NCBI GenBank assembly: GCA_035509315.1 | Contig: DATJLS010000044.1 | Coordinates: 35,143 to 99,142, forward strand | Source: JAKAWQ01 sp035509315 | Lineage (GTDB): Bacteria > Pseudomonadota > Alphaproteobacteria > Acetobacterales > Acetobacteraceae | Reading direction: 5' to 3' | DNA: 64,000 nucleotides | Part shown: positions 9,494 through 17,682 of the stretch, in pieces | Position numbering within the stretch: the stretch's first letter is position 1 | Layout of the letters: every line of letters begins with the position of its first letter | Position numbers and translations under genes: made by a program | Notes under the pieces: model-generated | Seen by the model: the letters and a program-made list of their open reading frames with translations, nothing else | The model's database searches: none | What the model was told of the DNA's origin: nothing

Positions 9494-10583
9494 AGAGAAT
9501 TGCTGCGCCTGGACGAAGGCACTGAGTGAAGGGCGGCTCTCGCGTCGCAGCTGGCTTAGAGGCATGCTGGGCACCGGGGTGGCCCTGCCCGCGATCGCGA
9601 CGATGCTGGCGGAGACAGGCGTGGCGATTGGCACGGCCGACGGAGCGCGCCCGTTGCGAATCTTCAACGTGCCAAAATTCACGGGCTTCGTCTATTTCGA
9701 GCTCGCCAAGGCGGGCGGCGCCAAAGCATGCGCCGAACTCGGAGCGCAACAGATCTATATCGGCACGACCACCGCCGATGTCGAAGGACAGGTGCAGGTC
9801 CTCCAGAACATCCTGCCTCAGCGGCCCGACGGAATCGTGATCGCCGCCCTCGACCTCAACGCCCCTGTGCCGGTGCTGCGGCGGGCGCGCAGCCAGGGAA
9901 CGGTCGTGGTCACCTTCGATGCCGACGTGGCTTCCGCCGGGCGCGACCTATTCGTGAACATGGCGCCGTTCGAGATCCAGGCCAAGGCTATGCTGGAGTC
10001 GGCCCTTGCGAACGCGCCGGATGGGGGCCAATCGATCTGGATCGCACCGACACCCACGGTTGCGAATTTCATTTCGCAGAAAAAGGCGCTCGACCAGCTG
10101 ATCGCAACCGTCCCGCGCTATCGGAGCATCCGCTTCATCGATACGCTCTATGCCAACGACGATCCAGAAAAGAGCTACGCAGTGGGGAGCTCTGCGATGC
10201 AGGCGCATCCCGAACTGAAGCTCTTCATCAGCGGATCCGGGATCAGCAACCCCGCGATCAACAAGGCGATCCAAGACACTGGTCGCACGGGCAAGGTCTT
10301 TTCCACCGGCTTTGCGCTGCCAAGCACGATGACGACATTTTTGGAAAACGGCACCTGCAAGGAGTTTGCGCTATGGAGCCCATACCAATACGGCTACATG
10401 GCGACATATTGCGCGATCCTGCTGAAGTCGGGCAAATTGGCCGCGAAACCCGGAACCAAGGTCGACGTCCCGACGATCGGGGAAAGGACGATCGGCTCCG
10501 GGGCAGTAACGGATCTCGACCAGATGGTCTTCTTCACCAAAGGACATGAGGACTTCAACGACGCTATCCCCATGAAGTCATAG
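9477..10583 (+). CDS. sugar ABC transporter substrate-binding protein with Tat-like signal
   Basis: A 368-aa periplasmic binding protein of the second importer. ATG 9477 follows GGGGAGGAATCA and overlaps the end of the permease gene, so the longer upstream open frame is not used. The N-terminus contains SRRSWLRGMLGTG followed by a hydrophobic stretch, a recognisable twin-arginine signal, so the protein may be exported folded. The body shows the CUT2 ligand-domain segments RPDGIVIAALDLNAPV and LKLFISGSGISNPAI. It is the last gene of the operon. Its 3' end marks the junction with a TrbM-like remnant on the other strand. Confidence 0.92.
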   Translation: MTKEGKENCCAWTKALSEGRLSRRSWLRGMLGTGVALPAIATMLAETGVAIGTADGARPLRIFNVPKFTGFVYFELAKAGGAKACAELGAQQIYIGTTTADVEGQVQVLQNILPQRPDGIVIAALDLNAPVPVLRRARSQGTVVVTFDADVASAGRDLFVNMAPFEIQAKAMLESALANAPDGGQSIWIAPTPTVANFISQKKALDQLIATVPRYRSIRFIDTLYANDDPEKSYAVGSSAMQAHPELKLFISGSGISNPAINKAIQDTGRTGKVFSTGFALPSTMTTFLENGTCKEFALWSPYQYGYMATYCAILLKSGKLAAKPGTKVDVPTIGERTIGSGAVTDLDQMVFFTKGHEDFNDAIPMKS

Positions 10584-11338
10584 AGCGATGTGCGTTCGCG
10601 TGGACTCACGTAAGCCGCTCTCGGTATTTGTTTAGCGAGCATCTTCACGCGGTCACCCGATTCCGTCTGATTGCGATCTGCTCTAGCATCCGAAACAATG
10701 GGAAACCTGACGTTCGGAACGTTGGGTGGCAGACCACCTGAGTTCGGCCAGTCACCACCGTTACCTCCCAAGATGCCGGCGCCGTCCGTCCGTGCAAGAT
10801 AAGCTGCGATCGCCTGATCCTCGGCCGCGCTGATTTGATCTTGCGTCACGGGCGGTGCAGTCGATGCGGTTTCGGTAGCAAAATTGCGGCAGGACGCGTC
10901 GGCGTAGATCGTGATCCCGCCCTCTCCCCGCGCACCGATCTTCAACTGATGCATATAGGGTAGCAAGGTGGGCAGGAAGGACGCCACGAGCTGGACGGTC
11001 TGGTCGGTCTGTGCATCCGCGTAGGGGAATGGCTTTACGCAAGCGTCGTTCATGGTGATTGTGCTCTGCGGGCATAGCCAAATCTCTTGCGTCGTTTCGA
11101 CTGTTGGCCCGGCATCCGGGCGCTGCGGGAAGCCATGCCCGGGCACGGACATCCATCGCCAGAATTTCTCCGTTGAAGGCTCGCACTCGGAAAACTGGGT
11201 TGCTCCCCCCGGATTGGACATGCACAAGATTGCCTGGCAGGCCCAGTCGTCGGACGTGTCAGCTTCGACCTTGTGAGCGAGAAGTGAGGCCGCGCCCGTC
11301 GCCGCAATCGCGATGACGGCTGCTCGTAAAATATCCAT
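10394..11338 (-). pseudogene. TrbM-like conjugal-transfer protein, 3' end replaced
   Basis: From ATG 11338 (complement GGAGAACCA upstream) the product begins with a signal peptide (MDILRAAVIAIAATGAASLLA, given as two parts: charged start then hydrophobic core). A cysteine-rich segment follows, with DDWACQAILCMSNPGG, FSECEPSTEKFW and a later CRNF. This resembles TrbM/KikA-family conjugation proteins, secreted and cysteine-rich. The open frame then continues into DNA that is the antisense of the binding-protein gene (10394-10583), so roughly the last 60 residues are not native. I read this as a mobile-element gene truncated where the transporter operon was joined to it. No other trb genes are present. 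The TrbM assignment rests on pattern recognition only. Confidence 0.6.
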
Positions 11339-11433
11339 TGGTTCTCCACGCGGCTTTTCTCTGCCAGGCGAACGGATCATGATTGAGGATCTATGAACCA
11401 AAGGCGGGCGGAGAATCCGGGCCGGGCCGTCTC

Positions 11434-12447
11434 TCAGCCGTTGCGGAAGGCGTAGGCGTATCCGTTGAGTGCCGGCGCGCCGCCGAGATGAGCGTAAAGG
11501 ATTTTCGAGCCCTCCGGGAAATAGCCCCTTTTCACGAGGTCGATCATGCCCTGCATCGATTTCCCCTCATACACCGGATCGGTGATCATCCCCTCGAGCC
11601 GGGCAGCGAGGCGAATCGCCGCCTTCGTCTCTTCCGATGGCACGCCGTAGGCAGGATGGGCATAATCCTCGATCAGCACGACATGGTCCTCGACGATCTC
11701 CTGCCCCAGCTCCACCAGGATGGCGGTGTTGCGCGCGATCTCCAACACCTGGGCTTTTGTCCGCGCGGGCGTGAAGGAGGCATCGATCCCGATCACCCTG
11801 CGCGCGCGCCCGTCGGCCGCGAAACCGACCAGCATACCGGCATGGGTGGAGCCGGTGACGGTGCAGACCACGATGTAGTCGAAGGCGAAGCCAAGTTCCT
11901 TCTCCTGCGAACGCACCTCTTCGGCGAAGCCGACATAGCCCAGCCCGCCGAATTTATGGACCGAGGCACCGGCCGGGATCGGATAGGGCTTACCGCCTTT
12001 GGCTCTCACCTCCTCGATCGCACGGCGCCAGGATTCGCGGATGCCGATGTCGAAGCCTTCGTCCACCAGACGAACATCGGCGCCCATAACGCGGCTCAGC
12101 AGGATATTGCCCACTCGGTCGTAGACCGCATCCTCGTGCGGGACCCAGCTTTCCTGCACGAGATGGCACTTCATGCCGATCTTGGCCGCAACGGCGGCGA
12201 CCATACGGGTGTGGTTCGATTGAACGCCGCCAATGGAAACCAGCGTATCGGCGTTGGAGGCGATCGCATCGGGAATGATGTATTCGAGCTTGCGGAGCTT
12301 GTTGCCGCCGAAGGCGAGGCCGGAATTGCAATCCTCCCGCTTTGCGTAGAGCTCCACCTTACCGCCGAGATGCGCGGAGAGTCGCTCCAGCTTCTCGATA
12401 TGGGTGGGACCGAAGGTGAGGGGGTAGCGAGGGAATTTTTCCAGCAT
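11434..12447 (-). CDS. acdS: 1-aminocyclopropane-1-carboxylate deaminase
   Basis: A 337-aa PLP enzyme that opens and deaminates ACC, the ethylene precursor, to 2-oxobutyrate and ammonia. Plant-associated bacteria use it to draw nitrogen from ACC and lower plant ethylene. The PLP lysine lies in FGGNKLRKLEY (Lys50). The two residues that separate true ACC deaminases from D-cysteine desulfhydrases are both of the deaminase type: Glu294 in VYEGKS and Leu321 in YAHLGG, matching Glu295/Leu322 of the Pseudomonas enzyme. Length is standard. It is divergent from an Lrp-type regulator, the classic acdR-acdS arrangement. It appears intact and is the most specific catabolic assignment in the left half. 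Confidence 0.95.
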   Translation of the reverse strand: MLEKFPRYPLTFGPTHIEKLERLSAHLGGKVELYAKREDCNSGLAFGGNKLRKLEYIIPDAIASNADTLVSIGGVQSNHTRMVAAVAAKIGMKCHLVQESWVPHEDAVYDRVGNILLSRVMGADVRLVDEGFDIGIRESWRRAIEEVRAKGGKPYPIPAGASVHKFGGLGYVGFAEEVRSQEKELGFAFDYIVVCTVTGSTHAGMLVGFAADGRARRVIGIDASFTPARTKAQVLEIARNTAILVELGQEIVEDHVVLIEDYAHPAYGVPSEETKAAIRLAARLEGMITDPVYEGKSMQGMIDLVKRGYFPEGSKILYAHLGGAPALNGYAYAFRNG

Positions 12448-12592
12448 GGCCGGGGTTCCGGGATGGAGGTGGAGATAGCGAAGCCTAACCCGAGGCGGGG
12501 TGGAATGTACTCTCGATTTTCATCTCGTTTCTGGTCGATACTCGCGGACGACGACCATTGATTTCATGATCCTTCCGCAGAGGGACCCATCG

Positions 12593-13072
12593 ATGAACGC
12601 TCCTTCCGTTCAATCCGGGCTTGACCGGATCGATCTGCGGATTCTCCGTCTGCTCCAGACCAATGGTCGACTGAGCAATGCCGAGCTGGCGCAGGCGGTC
12701 TCGGTCAGTCCCGCGACCTGCCATCGCCGTACCCAGCGCCTCTTCGCCGAAGGCTATGTCAGTGGCGTACGGGCGATCATCGCGCCGGGGAAGGTAAGGA
12801 AGGGAGCGCTGGTGATTGTGGGAGTAGTGCTGGACCGGTCCACCCCCGAGAGCTTCGCAGCGTTCGAGCGGGCGGTGGCCGGACTGGATGTTGTTCTGGA
12901 TTGCCACCTGGTAGCCGGAGATTTCGACTATTTCCTGAAGATCCGGGTGGGAGACATGGAGGATTTCAACCGCATTCACGGGGAGCGGCTAATCGCGCTG
13001 CCAGGCGTGCGGCAGACGCGAACCTTCTTCGTGATGAAGGAGGTGGCGGACAATCGGGAGTTGGCGTTTTGA
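12593..13072 (+). CDS. acdR: Lrp/AsnC-family regulator, probable activator of acdS
   Basis: A 159-aa Lrp/AsnC protein: N-terminal helix-turn-helix (LDRIDLRILRLLQTNGRLSN, then SVSPATCHRRTQRL) and a C-terminal RAM/ligand domain with DCHLVAGDFDYFLKI. The start at 12593 is supported by GAGGGACCC upstream and by family length. It is transcribed away from acdS across a 145-bp spacer, as in characterised acdR-acdS loci where AcdR activates acdS in response to ACC. Function by context is strong; no operator was defined. Confidence 0.88.
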   Translation: MNAPSVQSGLDRIDLRILRLLQTNGRLSNAELAQAVSVSPATCHRRTQRLFAEGYVSGVRAIIAPGKVRKGALVIVGVVLDRSTPESFAAFERAVAGLDVVLDCHLVAGDFDYFLKIRVGDMEDFNRIHGERLIALPGVRQTRTFFVMKEVADNRELAF

Positions 13073-13483
13073 GGGGGAACGTGACCGCTCTAGGCCTCGA
13101 CGCACGATTTGTTGCGAATTGCACGCCGGGCAGAGACGACAAGAAAGTCAAGGCCATTCACAAATTTTCGTTTTTTGAGTGAGGTTGCCTCCTCATACAT
13201 TCCCTGAGGCGGTCTAGACTCTCAACAACCTGCTCCAAAATCGCGCTATAAAGCGTTTGGCGTCTGGATTTGCTGCAAATGGCGGAGAAGCCGCTTCCCG
13301 CCGATCGCGAACCTCGAAGGCAAGTACCACCGGCAGCTCCTGTGCCCGACTGAATTCATGCTTTCGCCAAGGCCGGATACTCCCGGCGGACTTGCCCAAG
13401 CGGACATGCCAGCAATCGCGTCGGCGTTGTCAAGTTGGTGAGCATCTGGGGCAGTTTGGTCCGTGCTCGACTTGGATGCTACA
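13073..13483. other. 411-bp stretch without a recognisable gene
   Basis: No convincing coding region is visible on either strand between the end of acdR and the decayed IS6 transposase. A short complementary open frame (13214-13399) has no recognisable similarity. The composition is mixed, with an A/T-rich patch near 13150-13180. Confidence 0.5.
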
Positions 13484-14168
13484 CAATGCCTTCGACGCGA
13501 GTGACATCTGGCCACATGCGGAAGGCGGCGTTGCAAACGGCACGATATGCGTCAGCGGTAAGGTGATGGCGACGAAGCTGGAAGAGATTATGGATGCGGC
13601 TATGGGCGGACAGAAAGCGCTATGCATGGCGGGCTCACTCGAATCTTTGCGTCTGCCGTTCTCGTCGTCGCGTCGGCTGGTGTGGGGCCTCGGCCCGATT
13701 GTTCAAGTCGCGACTTTGTCGGTGTTCCACGTCAGGCATGACTTCACGCTTCGCCGCGGCATAGCTCCGCGGTGTGTCCGCTATCATCGCACGCGGGGCA
13801 TATCGCGGCTCTGTCGGAAGCTTATGAAGGAACCGCTTGGCCGCCTTGGCGCTCCGCTCACTCTGCACAAGGACGTCAAGCACGTGGCCATTCTGGTCAA
13901 TGGCCCGTCAGAGATAGTGCAGCCTACCTTGGATGCGAATAAACACCTCATTCAGATGCCGCTTGTCGCCGGGTCTGGGGCGACGGCGCTTCAGCGAAGA
14001 GGCGAACATCCGACCAAAGCGGACGCTCCACTCACGGATGTTTTCATAGCTGACGATAATGCCACGTTCGGCCAAGATCCGCTCGACATCGCGGAGGCTC
14101 AGGCCGAAGCAGTGATAAAGCCAAACGGCATGCTGGATGATCTCGCCAGGAAAGCGGCGGCTCCTCAT
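13484..14168 (-). pseudogene. IS6-family transposase, multiple nonsense codons
   Basis: The complement from ATG 14168 reads as an IS6-type DDE transposase: RRFPGEIIQHAVWLYHCF, LSLRDVERILAERGI, then LNEVFIRIQGRLHYL. It is broken by TGA where the family has Trp (just before RAIDQNGHVLDVLVQ). The same frame continues with AKREVMPDVEHRQ and LNNRAEAPHQPTRRRE. It hits a further TGA and a TAG and still ends with the family-like RFLSAHSRIHNLFQLRRHH. All lesions are substitutions in one frame, so this is an old, unrearranged copy. Terminal inverted repeats were not found. Confidence 0.85.
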
Positions 14169-14336
14169 CGGGCGCTGCAGCCGCTCCCAAGTCGACGCTG
14201 CAGGCCTGGATTCGCGGAGCGGAAAACCTCTGGCCCGGCACGCCGCCAACGGGAGGTCAGTTTCTGGTTTCAACAGGCCGTCCAGTACTGCGGCTTGGCG
14301 GTCGGCTCAAACGGGGCGACTGATCTCCCGCTGGCG

Positions 14337-14520
14337 GCCCGACCGCCGCGATCTCCATCCGGCGCGTCAGCCGTTGCATCCGCTTGCGGTTCACGGGCTC
14401 GCCACCAGCCCATAGCAGCACCGCCATCCGGCGCGAGCGCAGAAACGGCCAGCACAGGAACAGTTCGTCGATCCGCCGCATCAGCGCCAACTTGCTGTCG
14501 TTCGCTGGCCGCGGCCGCCA
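14337..14520 (-). pseudogene. IS3-family transposase fragment (OrfB N-terminal part)
   Basis: The complement encodes NDSKLALMRRIDELFLCWPF, then RSRRMAVLLWAGG and VNRKRMQRLTRRM, matching the start of IS3-family OrfB. Only about 60 residues are present. The piece is fused in frame after the truncated SDR gene upstream, and the IS6 remnant lies downstream. It marks where an IS3 element destroyed the SDR 3' end. Confidence 0.8.
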
Positions 14521-14944
14521 TCCCCGGCCGGTCGATTTCAGGGCAGGATAGGCTTCCTGGCAGATTGCCCAGACCGGATAGAAATCCAGGCCGAAGCAGC
14601 GCGCGGTGTCGGCTTCGCTGCTCCCGAGAACCCCATGGAAGAAGTTGGCCCCTGCGTTGTTCACAACACCGTCGAGGCCGCCGAGCGATCTCGATCGCCT
14701 GACACACGAAGGGCCGCATCTCCGCAAGGTCGGTCAGATCGAAGGCGCGAAGGAAAATGCGGCGTCCGTTCTCGCGGACGGCTTCCTCGATCTCCTGCCC
14801 GGCATCCGCATCGAGTCCGCAGATGGTGAGGTCGGCTCCCGCGGACGCGGCTGCCAACGCCGCAGCCCCACCGATGCCACTTGTGGCACCGGCGACGAGC
14901 ACGCGCCGTCCCGCAAGCGCACTGCTCATGTCGATGACCGACAT
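14521..14944 (-). pseudogene. short-chain dehydrogenase/reductase, frameshifted and 3'-truncated
   Basis: From ATG 14944 the product opens with an SDR Rossmann start (RRVLVAGATSGIGGAAALA). A single-base frameshift near 14690 separates this from the continuation LGGLDGVVNNAGANFF, which carries the SDR NNAG motif. After about 140 residues the reading frame runs into IS3 transposase sequence, so the catalytic YxxxK half is gone. The gene sat directly after a GntR regulator gene (stop and start overlap as TGATG). It is next to a galactonate/lactone operon, so it may once have been a sugar dehydrogenase of that pathway; this is inference. Confidence 0.8.
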
Positions 14945-15377
14945 CACGATGCCCCAATGGGGCGATGGAGGCCGGTCTCGAACTGCGCGATGCGCGCGGC
15001 CATCGCCGACCGCGCTGTGTCGGGCTGCCCAGGAGCAACGCGCAGGAGGACGCGCGGTGGCCCAAAGAGAGGCAAGAGTGCGTTCTCGCAACGAACGGAT
15101 GCGTCGCGATGACTGGTAGGCAAGCGGGCTGAACAGAGAACCGCCGCGAGCGAACGCAACGCTTCAACATCAGTCGCACGATGATGCGTGAAGCGATGCG
15201 CGAGCCCGTCTTCCTTCGGCAGATGCTCGTCCGGGAGGAACTGTCCATAACGAGGCCACGCACCACTTGGCGTACGGCGTCGCTCAGCAGCGAATTGGAC
15301 TTGATTGGAACGAAGTCTGTGATGCCGCGCTGCGGGAGGAGAGGGGCTGGAAGAGTTGACGGTCGGAAAGAAGTCAT
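14944..15377 (-). pseudogene. GntR/FCD regulator remnant, frameshifted and internally deleted
   Basis: The complement gives SNSLLSDAVRQVVRGLV in one frame. After a one-base shift near 15243 it gives PDEHLPKEDGLAHRF and ATDVEALRSLAA in another, which together form a GntR winged helix. Most of the FCD domain is missing; only a C-terminal piece resembling its last helix remains (TARSAMAARIAQFETGL). It is divergent from the operon starting at 15426 and so was probably its original repressor. Its loss may leave that operon unregulated or controlled elsewhere. Confidence 0.7.
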
Positions 15378-15385
15378 ATTATGAT
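15356..15385 (+). promoter_or_regulatory. candidate sigma-70 promoter for the galactonate operon
   Basis: TTGACG (15356-15361) is followed after 18 bases by TATGAT (15380-15385), inside an unusually A/T-rich stretch for this genome and 40 bp upstream of the CUT1 binding-protein start. An overlapping TATTAT at 15377 is an alternative -10 with shorter spacing. It also overlaps the start of the dead GntR gene. Confidence 0.55.
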
Positions 15386-15425
15386 TATACTTATCACGAG
15401 CATAAAGAAAAAGGGGGGAAACTGG

Positions 15426-16730
15426 ATGTTTGCGCGCGCAAAGCTCGCGGGGCTCGCCGCAGCCTTGTCCGGCGTTTTCATTACCGCCGCATGCCCCGCG
15501 CACGCTGCGGCCTGCAGTGGCAAATCCGTGCGGATCACGTTCGCGAATTGGGCCTCAGCCGAGGCCGCCACAGCCAAGGAAGTGAATGCCGCAATCGCTG
15601 CGTTCGAGCAGGCCAACCCCTGCGTGCGCATCGCCAGCATCGCCATCCCCTACAACAATGTGGTGAGCCAGCTTACGGTGATGACCGTTGGCCATAACAC
15701 GCCAGACGTCATGCAGCTTTCGAGCGGGATGCCGCAGCTCCTCGCCGCGCAGGGCGCGCTTGCCGATCTCTCCCACTATGCGAGCCAGGCGTTCCTGAAC
15801 GATAACTATTCCGCCATGCTGCGCGATGGGCAGTTCGCAGGGCGCCAGGTCGCGTTGCCCTTTGCCCTGACCCCGCACGGTTTCTGGTTTAATAAGGCGT
15901 TGCTGGCCAAGGCGGGGCTCGACCCCGCGAGACCGCCTCAAACAATTGCCGCTCTGGACCAGGCCATGGCCGCCATCAAGGCCAAGCTGCCGGGCATCTA
16001 TCCCTTCGGGATCATGGACGACAAGGCACCCTACACAGTGGTGGTGATGTGGCCCTGGCTGCAAGCGTTCTGCAAAACCGTGCCGATGAGCGACAAGCAT
16101 CTGGGGTGGACCCAGCCATGCGTCGAAAAGGCATTCTCCTGGTTCGCCATGCTCGCGAAGAAAGGATACACGCCGATCGGGAATGACATCAAGGACAATC
16201 GCCAGCTCTTTGCCACGGACAAGATGGTGTTCGAGGTGGACGGCCCTTACCTTCGCGGCATCATCAGCTCGATCAGCCCACAATATGCGCCCGATAGCGC
16301 GTTCGCCGATACTTTTGGAGCGGAGGCGATTCCCGCAGGCCCTGCCGGGCCGTCACGCACGGCGATCGATATCCACCTGATTGCCATGAGCGCGCACAGC
16401 GCCGATCCTCAGGCCGCCTGGAAGTTCATTCATTTCATGATCGCGAACCCGGCCTCGGTGGGCGATTTCCTGATCCCACAGGGAACGATACCGCCGCTCA
16501 AGAGCTCGCAGGCAGCCTTCGCCAATCAGCTCGATCAGCCCTATCAGAAGGTTTGGGTTCAGAGCATCATCCCCGAGGCGGAGCCGATTCCCTACAATCC
16601 CAAATGGTATCGCGCGTCGAACGATATCATCGATGCGCTCCAAGGCGTGATGGACAATGCTCCGGTCAAGGCGTCGCTTGACCGGCTGGAAGCAAGCCTC
16701 AAGCAGGTGTATCCGGACTTCCAACCGTGA
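15426..16730 (+). CDS. extracellular solute-binding protein family 1 (CUT1 sugar importer)
   Basis: A 434-aa maltose-binding-protein-like periplasmic receptor (SBP_bac_1). ATG 15426 follows GGGGGGAAACTGG. The N-terminus MFARAKLAGLAAALSG then ITAACPAHA is a signal peptide. The mature start has VRITFANWASAEAATAKEVN, and later come LPFALTPHGFWFNKALLAKA and WKFIHFMIANPASVGDF, all typical of CUT1 receptors for oligosaccharides or sugar derivatives. It heads an operon with two permeases but no ATPase. Confidence 0.92.
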   Translation: MFARAKLAGLAAALSGVFITAACPAHAAACSGKSVRITFANWASAEAATAKEVNAAIAAFEQANPCVRIASIAIPYNNVVSQLTVMTVGHNTPDVMQLSSGMPQLLAAQGALADLSHYASQAFLNDNYSAMLRDGQFAGRQVALPFALTPHGFWFNKALLAKAGLDPARPPQTIAALDQAMAAIKAKLPGIYPFGIMDDKAPYTVVVMWPWLQAFCKTVPMSDKHLGWTQPCVEKAFSWFAMLAKKGYTPIGNDIKDNRQLFATDKMVFEVDGPYLRGIISSISPQYAPDSAFADTFGAEAIPAGPAGPSRTAIDIHLIAMSAHSADPQAAWKFIHFMIANPASVGDFLIPQGTIPPLKSSQAAFANQLDQPYQKVWVQSIIPEAEPIPYNPKWYRASNDIIDALQGVMDNAPVKASLDRLEASLKQVYPDFQP

Positions 16731-16803
16731 TCGTCATTGCCGCCGGAAAAGGGCGCGCCGGCCGCGCGCAGCGGTCGGCGCGCCCCGGATAAGCGAGAGC
16801 GAG

Positions 16804-17682
16804 ATGCGACGGCAGGAAGGAATCTTCTTTGCGGCAACGGTCTTTCCGGCCATCGCGGTGATCGGCTTCGTCATCGTGGCGCCGCTGTTGATCAGCATCT
16901 TCTATAGCTTTACCGATCTCAGCCTGATCGAGGGAACCGATGCCTTCACCGGTCTGGCAAACTATCGCCATCTCCTGGCCGATCCGACCTTCTACCAGTC
17001 GCTCTGGAACACGCTCATGCTCGGAGTCGTGCCGGTGGTCGGCGCTTTCTTTGTGGGCTTCGGTCAGGCTCTCCTCCTCAATGAAGCGGTTGCCGCGCGC
17101 AGCCTGTTGCGCGGGTTGACATTGCTGCCCTGGGTCATTCCGCAGATCGTCGTCTCGTTTCTCTTCCTCTTCATGTACAATTCCTCCGTCGGCGTGGTGA
17201 ACGTTCTGCTGCATGATCTCGGCCTGATCCACCATTTCGTGCCCTGGCTCGCTCTGCCTGGCACGGCCCCCCCTGCCGTCGCCATCGCCTATGTCTGGAC
17301 CGAGGCGCCCTTCTTCATGCTGATGCTGCTTGCGGGGCTGCAGACGATTCCGCCGGAGATTGTCGAGGCTGCCATTGTCGATGGCGCGGGCTGGTGGCAA
17401 CGCCTGCGTCTTGTTGTTCTGCCCGGGCTCAGGCGCATCATCGCGATCAGCACGATTCTGATGGTGATCTGGAACTTCAACAATTTCACTATCATCTGGC
17501 CGCTCACCCAGGGAGGGCCTGTGAACGCGACGCTGACCTTTGCGGTGTGGGTCTATCGTCAGGCCTTCCAGAACTTCGACCTCGGCTCTGCCAGCACGAT
17601 TGGCGTCGCCTGGCTGATCCTGCTGCTGGTCGTGACATTCTTCTATCTTCGGCTGATGGGTGGAGACGAGGGTGCCGCATGA
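16804..17682 (+). CDS. CUT1 sugar ABC transporter permease (MalF/UgpA type)
   Basis: A 292-aa membrane protein with six predicted helices. The first follows MRRQEGIFFAATVFPAIAV. The cytoplasmic EAA loop is present as EIVEAAIVDGAGWWQRLRLV, where an ATPase would dock. The start at 16804 fits family length; the longer frame to 16657 would overlap the receptor gene. The stop overlaps the next start (ATGA). Confidence 0.92.
   Translation: MRRQEGIFFAATVFPAIAVIGFVIVAPLLISIFYSFTDLSLIEGTDAFTGLANYRHLLADPTFYQSLWNTLMLGVVPVVGAFFVGFGQALLLNEAVAARSLLRGLTLLPWVIPQIVVSFLFLFMYNSSVGVVNVLLHDLGLIHHFVPWLALPGTAPPAVAIAYVWTEAPFFMLMLLAGLQTIPPEIVEAAIVDGAGWWQRLRLVVLPGLRRIIAISTILMVIWNFNNFTIIWPLTQGGPVNATLTFAVWVYRQAFQNFDLGSASTIGVAWLILLLVVTFFYLRLMGGDEGAA

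Noticed and set aside
13257..14702. 481-codon open frame on the + strand
   Set aside because: It is antisense to the IS6, IS3 and SDR remnants; the complementary strand carries recognisable protein motifs and this frame carries none.
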